Below, piece after piece: positions 60,575 through 64,000 of a DNA stretch of 64,000 nucleotides. Each line of letters opens with the position of its first letter. The first letter of the stretch is position 1. The DNA comes from Microlunatus capsulatus (GTDB lineage: Bacteria > Actinomycetota > Actinomycetes > Propionibacteriales > Propionibacteriaceae). The notes under the pieces are model-generated. The model made no database searches and was not told the DNA's origin. It worked only from the letters and a program-made list of their open reading frames with translations. The DNA lies in NCBI RefSeq assembly GCF_017876495.1, contig NZ_JAGIOB010000001.1, positions 3,906,001 through 3,970,000 of the forward strand. Direction: 5' to 3'. The translations under genes were made by a program, and so were the position numbers.

Positions 60575-61216
60575 GTGACGACGAGCGCGCCCCCGCCGCT
60601 GGACCCCGGCCAGGTGTGGTGGTCGGCCCCGGCCGACGAACGGGCCGGCCGACCGCTGCTGGTGCTGCTGCACGGCCACGGGATGGACGAGCAGATGGGT
60701 GCCGGGGTGCGCGACCGGCTGCCGCCCGAGCTGGTGCTGGCCTCGGTCCGCGGACCGCTGCGGGTGCGCAGCGGCTACGGCTGGTTCCCCCTCGACGCCA
60801 GCCTGCGGGTCGAGCAGGTCGACGAGGCGGCCCAGCGGGTGGCGAGGTGGGCGGCGGGCCTGACCGGGCACCCCTCGCTGGGCGTCCTCGGCTTCTCCCA
60901 GGGCTCGTCGGTGGGCCTGCAGGCCATGCGGCTGCGGCCCGAGCTGTTCGCCTACGGCGTCGTGCTCTCCGGCTTCGCCAGCCCGCTGCCGGTGGGAGGC
61001 GACGCCGAGCTGGCCCGGCGCCGGCCGCCGGTGTTCAGCGGGCGCGGGGACGCCGACGGGCTGGTCCCCGCACCGCTGGTGGCGCTCACCGACCGGTGGC
61101 TGGCCGGGCACACGACGCTCACCCGCCGGGTGTACCCCGGGCTCGGGCACGACGTGTCCCCGGCCGAGGTCGAGGACCTGGCGGTCTTCCTGCGGGCGCG
61201 GCTGCCCGGGGCCTGA
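60575..61216 (+). CDS. Carboxylesterase/phospholipase-like alpha/beta hydrolase
   Basis: A 213-residue hydrolase of the acyl-protein thioesterase/YtpP group. LLVLLHGHGMDEQ holds the oxyanion loop, the nucleophile is in GFSQGSSVGLQAM (Ser about 111), Asp in GRGDADGLVP and His in GLGHDVS. GTG 60575 follows CAGGCT (60563-60568) by 6 nt. Substrate unknown. Divergent from the G6PD-like gene. Confidence 0.86.
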   Translation: MTTSAPPPLDPGQVWWSAPADERAGRPLLVLLHGHGMDEQMGAGVRDRLPPELVLASVRGPLRVRSGYGWFPLDASLRVEQVDEAAQRVARWAAGLTGHPSLGVLGFSQGSSVGLQAMRLRPELFAYGVVLSGFASPLPVGGDAELARRRPPVFSGRGDADGLVPAPLVALTDRWLAGHTTLTRRVYPGLGHDVSPAEVEDLAVFLRARLPGA

Positions 61217-61240
61217 GCCCCGGACGGCCGCGGGGACGGC

Positions 61241-61888
61241 TCAGTCGAAGTGCAGGCCGTCGGTGCGCTCGCGCTTCAGCTCGAAGAAGTACGGGAAGCC
61301 CGCCAGCGTGACGGTGGCGTCCCACAGCTTCCCGGCCTCCTCACCGCGCGGGATGCGGGTGATGACCGGGCCGAAGAAGGCCGTGTCGTTGACGTGGATC
61401 GTCGGCGTGCCGACCCCCTGGCCGACCTTGTCCATGCCGGCGTGGTGGCTGGCCCGCAGGGCGTCGTCGTGCTCGGTGGTGTCGGCGGCGGCGGCCAGCT
61501 CGGCCGGCAGTCCCAGCTCGGCCAGCGACTCGCGGACCACCGCGGGCAGGTCCTTGTTGCCCTGGTTGTGGATCCGGGTGCCCATCGCCGCGTAGAGCGG
61601 GGCCAGGATCTGGTCGCCCTCCTGCGCGGCCGCGGCGATGGCGACCCGCACCGGACCCCAGGCCTGCTCGAGCATCTTGCGGTAGTCGTCGGGGATGTCC
61701 TGGCCCTCGTTCAGCACGGCCAGGCTCATCACGTGGAAGTGCACGTCGATGTCGCGGACCTTCTCGGCCTCGAGGATCCAGCGCGAGGTGATCCAGCAGA
61801 AGGGGCAGAGCGGGTCGAACCAGAAGTCGGCCTTGTCCCGTCGGGTGCCGTCGGAGGGGAAGGTCGTCGTCTCGACCGTGCTGGTCAT
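61241..61888 (-). CDS. Mycothiol-dependent nitroreductase (Rv2466c-like DsbA family)
   Basis: A 215-residue DsbA-like thioredoxin-fold protein with an inserted helical domain. The active site is C28-P-F-C31-W in [12 protein letters not shown], as in mycobacterial Rv2466c, which uses mycothiol to reduce electrophiles such as nitro compounds. The cis-Pro loop is [16 protein letters not shown]. No signal peptide. GAAGGAGAACCG precedes the ATG. Consistent with mshC in the same window. Confidence 0.9.
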   Translation of the reverse strand: MTSTVETTTFPSDGTRRDKADFWFDPLCPFCWITSRWILEAEKVRDIDVHFHVMSLAVLNEGQDIPDDYRKMLEQAWGPVRVAIAAAAQEGDQILAPLYAAMGTRIHNQGNKDLPAVVRESLAELGLPAELAAAADTTEHDDALRASHHAGMDKVGQGVGTPTIHVNDTAFFGPVITRIPRGEEAGKLWDATVTLAGFPYFFELKRERTDGLHFD

Positions 61889-62128
61889 CGGTTCTCCTTC
61901 GTGGGGCCGGGGCGGGCCGGGACGTCCGGGGCCGTCGGCGTGGGTCTGCAGGGCGCAACGCCGCCCCGCGCCCCTCATGTTCCCGCGCCGCCCCGCGCCG
62001 GGCGCACCCGGAGGCCTGCGCACAGGAGCCCGGCCGCCTACGATCGGGCGCACGGCGGCCCCGTCCGGGCCGCCGGTGACCCGGCGGAGCCGTCGGGAGC
62101 AGCGCACGCAGTCTTCTCGGGGGAGTGG

Positions 62129-63013
62129 ATGCACGTGTTCGACAAGGGTGCCGAGGGAGAGCGCGGCCCGACGGCGGCGTCGGCCCTCGACGAGGACGCC
62201 GCCGCGCCGGGGTCGCCCGTGCCGCCCTCGCCCGAGCGGCTGGCCGGGGTGCTGGGCATGCTCGGGCTGGCCGAGCCGACGCTGTCCGGGGTGCTCGAGC
62301 ACCTGGTCGGTCGGGCCAGGGACCTGGTCCCGCAGGCCGACGGGGTCGTGCTCGTGGTGGCCCGCCCCCACGGCGGCCGCGAGCAGGCGGTCGTCGGCCC
62401 CGGTGCGGACGCGGTGGAGCGGCTGCAGCGCGACCTGGCCGAGGGGCCCGCACCGGACGCCGTCACGAGCGGGCGGGTGGTGCTGAGCGCCGACCTGGCG
62501 GCCGAGCCCCGCTGGCCGGGGCTGGCCGCCCGGGTGGGGGCGACCGGGGTCCGCAGCGCCCTCTGCGTCCCGCTGGGGGTGCCGGGCGAGGTGCTCGGCC
62601 ACGTCGGCGTCTACGCCGCCGGCCCCGCGGCCTTCGGCGACCGCGAGCGGCACCTGGCCGCGCGCTGGGCCGCCACGGCCGCCCGGGCCTGCGCCGAGGC
62701 CCTGGGCGCGGACGAGGAGCGCCGGGCGGGCCGGGCCCGGCTGGCCGGGGCCGACCGCGCCGCGCTGGACCGGGCCGTCGCCGTGCTCGTGGACGGGCAG
62801 GGGGTCGGGCCGGAGGAGGCGCTGGCGGTGCTGTCGCTGATGGCCCGCACCGAGCAGCGCGACCTCGCGGCGGTGGCCCGGGCCGTCGTCGACGCGCCGG
62901 CGGACGACGCCGGCCCCGGCGGTGCGGCGGCTGAGCCGGGGGACCGTCGGCCCGACGTACTAGCGTGGGCGCTGACAGCTCGGGGAGAGCCGTCCAGGCG
63001 AGGAGCAACGTGA
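62129..63013 (+). CDS. GAF and ANTAR domain protein
   Basis: A 294-residue regulator. A GAF-like sensor (about residues 60-200, with [24 protein letters not shown] and [13 protein letters not shown]) precedes an ANTAR RNA-binding domain (about 210-260, [30 protein letters not shown], given here in parts). ANTAR proteins bind twin hairpins in nascent RNA to prevent termination; its target is not obvious here. The stop overlaps the next start by one base and the 3' end carries a promoter box TAGCGT at 62961-62966. Confidence 0.8.
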   Translation: MHVFDKGAEGERGPTAASALDEDAAAPGSPVPPSPERLAGVLGMLGLAEPTLSGVLEHLVGRARDLVPQADGVVLVVARPHGGREQAVVGPGADAVERLQRDLAEGPAPDAVTSGRVVLSADLAAEPRWPGLAARVGATGVRSALCVPLGVPGEVLGHVGVYAAGPAAFGDRERHLAARWAATAARACAEALGADEERRAGRARLAGADRAALDRAVAVLVDGQGVGPEEALAVLSLMARTEQRDLAAVARAVVDAPADDAGPGGAAAEPGDRRPDVLAWALTARGEPSRRGAT

Positions 63014-63651
63014 TGGTGGTCGAGGCCGTGCAGACGTACGTCAACCTGGTGAACGGGGTGTCCCGCGCCACCCGCGAGCGCGCCCGTGCCGCCGCTCGCG
63101 GGCTGCTGGCCCAGGCCGGGCTGGAAGAGGTCGTCGACGACGCCGAGAAGCGGGTCACCAAGCTGACCGACGAGATCCTGGGCGCCAGCCGGGCCAACCG
63201 CGAGCTCCTGGAGAACCTCGTCGCCGCCGAGGTGACCAAGGTCGCCAGCCGGCTCGGCTTCGTCCGCTCCGAGGACCTGGACGAGGTGCGCGAGGAGATC
63301 GCCGAGCTGCGCGCGCAGCTGGCCCGGGACAAGGCGGCGACCACCGGTGCCCCGCGGGCCCGCAACGCCACCGCCCGCAAGGCCGCCGCCGCGGCCGCCC
63401 CGGAGCCCACGACGCCGCGCCCCGCCGCGAAGAAGACGGCGGCCGCGAAGAAGGCGGCCACGGCGAAGAAGACGGCGACGGCGACGAAGGCGGCGACGAC
63501 CGCAGGGGACGCGGCCGGTGCGCCCGCCGCCCGCCGCGCGCCGGGCCCGGGGCGGGCCACCAGCACCCGGCCGGGCGCCGCCCAGCGGCTGGCCGAGGAG
63601 GCCGGCACCCCGACCGGGGTCCCCGACCCCGACGCGGACGCCGGCGCGTGA
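63013..63651 (+). CDS. Phasin-like coiled-coil protein with histone H1-like tail
   Basis: A 212-residue conserved actinobacterial protein. Residues 1-120 are helical and amphipathic (VQTYVNLVNGVSRATRERA, LLENLVAAEVTKVASRLGF, then a coiled coil EDLDEVREEIAELRAQLA), resembling phasins of polymer granules. Residues about 130-175 are Lys/Ala-rich (AAKKTAAAKKAATAKK) like histone H1 or H-NS-like tails and could bind DNA or polyphosphate. GAGGAG lies upstream. Overlaps the small gene after it by 4 bases. Function not established. Confidence 0.75.
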   Translation: MVVEAVQTYVNLVNGVSRATRERARAAARGLLAQAGLEEVVDDAEKRVTKLTDEILGASRANRELLENLVAAEVTKVASRLGFVRSEDLDEVREEIAELRAQLARDKAATTGAPRARNATARKAAAAAAPEPTTPRPAAKKTAAAKKAATAKKTATATKAATTAGDAAGAPAARRAPGPGRATSTRPGAAQRLAEEAGTPTGVPDPDADAGA

Positions 63652-63833
63652 GCCAGCCGACCCCGCCCGACGCGGCCCCGGCCCCGCCGGCCGTCGACCA
63701 CCCCGCCGTCGCCGAGGCGCTGGCCCTGGTCGCCGACCTGGACGCGCAGCCCCTGGAGCTGCACCACGAGCGGCTGAGCCGGGTCCACGAGGTGCTGCAC
63801 GGCGTGCTGCACCCCGCCATCCCCGCGCGCTGA
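63648..63833 (+). CDS. Small conserved protein upstream of tlyA
   Basis: A 61-residue Pro/Ala-rich then helical protein (VDHPAVAEALALVADLDAQPL, ERLSRVHEVLHGVL). It overlaps the previous stop by GTGA and ends 3 bp before tlyA. A similar small gene (Rv1693) precedes tlyA in mycobacteria. No known function. Confidence 0.72.
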   Translation: MSQPTPPDAAPAPPAVDHPAVAEALALVADLDAQPLELHHERLSRVHEVLHGVLHPAIPAR

Positions 63834-63836
63834 GCG

Positions 63837-64000
63837 GTGGCCGACCGGCTCGACCGGCTGCTGGTGGCCCGCGGCCTCGCCCGCTCCCGCAGCCAGGCGG
63901 CGGCGATGGTGCTCGCCGGTGACGTGCGGGTCGACGGCGCCGTGGTCACCAAGCCGTCCGCCGTCGTCCGCGCCGACGCCGACCTCGGCGCTGACGCCGA
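63837..64000 (+). CDS. tlyA: TlyA family rRNA 2'-O-methyltransferase (N-terminal part)
   Basis: The first 54 codons of a gene running off the window. The reading begins VADRLDRLLVARGLARSRSQ and continues through an S4 RNA-binding domain (AGDVRVDGAVVTKPSAVV), typical of TlyA, which methylates 16S and 23S rRNA and confers capreomycin sensitivity. The methyltransferase domain is outside the window. Gene order (TPR protein, HAD phosphatase, small gene, tlyA) supports the call. Confidence 0.85.
   Translation, partial: MADRLDRLLVARGLARSRSQAAAMVLAGDVRVDGAVVTKPSAVVRADADLGADA

Overview
This 64 kb window is chromosomal DNA of a high-GC actinobacterium. Three things support that: mycothiol genes (mshC, and a mycothiol-dependent nitroreductase of the Rv2466c type), an F420/LLM-type oxidoreductase and an ANTAR-domain regulator; many apparently leaderless promoters; and an rRNA operon with no tRNA in its spacer. 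My reading of the 16S gene and the gene order favours Propionibacteriaceae (Friedmanniella/Microlunatus/Auraticoccus-like). That placement is from memory, not from a search.

Layout. 1-9 kb holds a truncated dicarboxylate symporter and mixed metabolic genes: epimerase, hotdog thioesterase, acyl-CoA dehydrogenase with a tandem operator-like repeat, zinc alcohol dehydrogenase, alpha/beta hydrolase, NmrA-like protein, GT87 mannosyltransferase and Gfo/Idh oxidoreductase. tRNA-Leu(GAG) follows. 9-20 kb holds an MFS/M20 divergent pair, a lower-GC PD-(D/E)xK nuclease-like orphan, then a conserved actinobacterial block: uppP, flavin reductase, histidine phosphatase, DUF3090, SCO1664-like, mshC. 20-24.5 kb holds a nested palindromic element, an FMN riboswitch driving a RibM/PnuX riboflavin transporter, and hisE-hisG. 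24.5-31 kb is the translation block infC-rpmI-rplT-trmH-pheST, with infC probably starting at ATC. 31-40 kb is the arginine operon argC-(ACT protein)-argJ-B-D-F-R-G-H, almost every junction overlapping by 4 bases, with two ArgR-type boxes at argC. tyrS follows.

41.4-47.4 kb is a complete rrn operon (three tandem promoters, 16S, 23S, 5S, terminator). 47.5-50.1 kb carries xylulokinase and a polyol-type dehydrogenase on the minus strand. From 50.4 kb the tyrS-TPR protein-HAD phosphatase-small protein-tlyA order known from mycobacteria resumes, but the rrn operon, the xylB pair and about 11 kb of accessory genes are inserted into it. The accessory genes include DUF2256-DUF3253, AKR, CYTH/CHAD, a PNPOx-like protein, a photolyase-like protein with permuted domains, an esterase, an MBL hydrolase, a G6PD homologue, DsbA and GAF-ANTAR. 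The window ends inside tlyA.

Most interesting items: (1) a photolyase/cryptochrome-like protein at 56.2-57.4 kb with the FAD domain first, the alpha/beta antenna domain last, and a Cys pattern like that of Fe-S bacterial photolyases; (2) a CASTOR-like ACT protein inside the arginine operon; (3) a three-tier nested palindrome at 20.04-20.13 kb; (4) the orphan PD-(D/E)xK gene; (5) about twenty apparent leaderless starts with a TAnnnT/CAGGnT box 5-8 nt upstream of the start codon. All gene calls are by eye from sequence and family knowledge; no searches were run.
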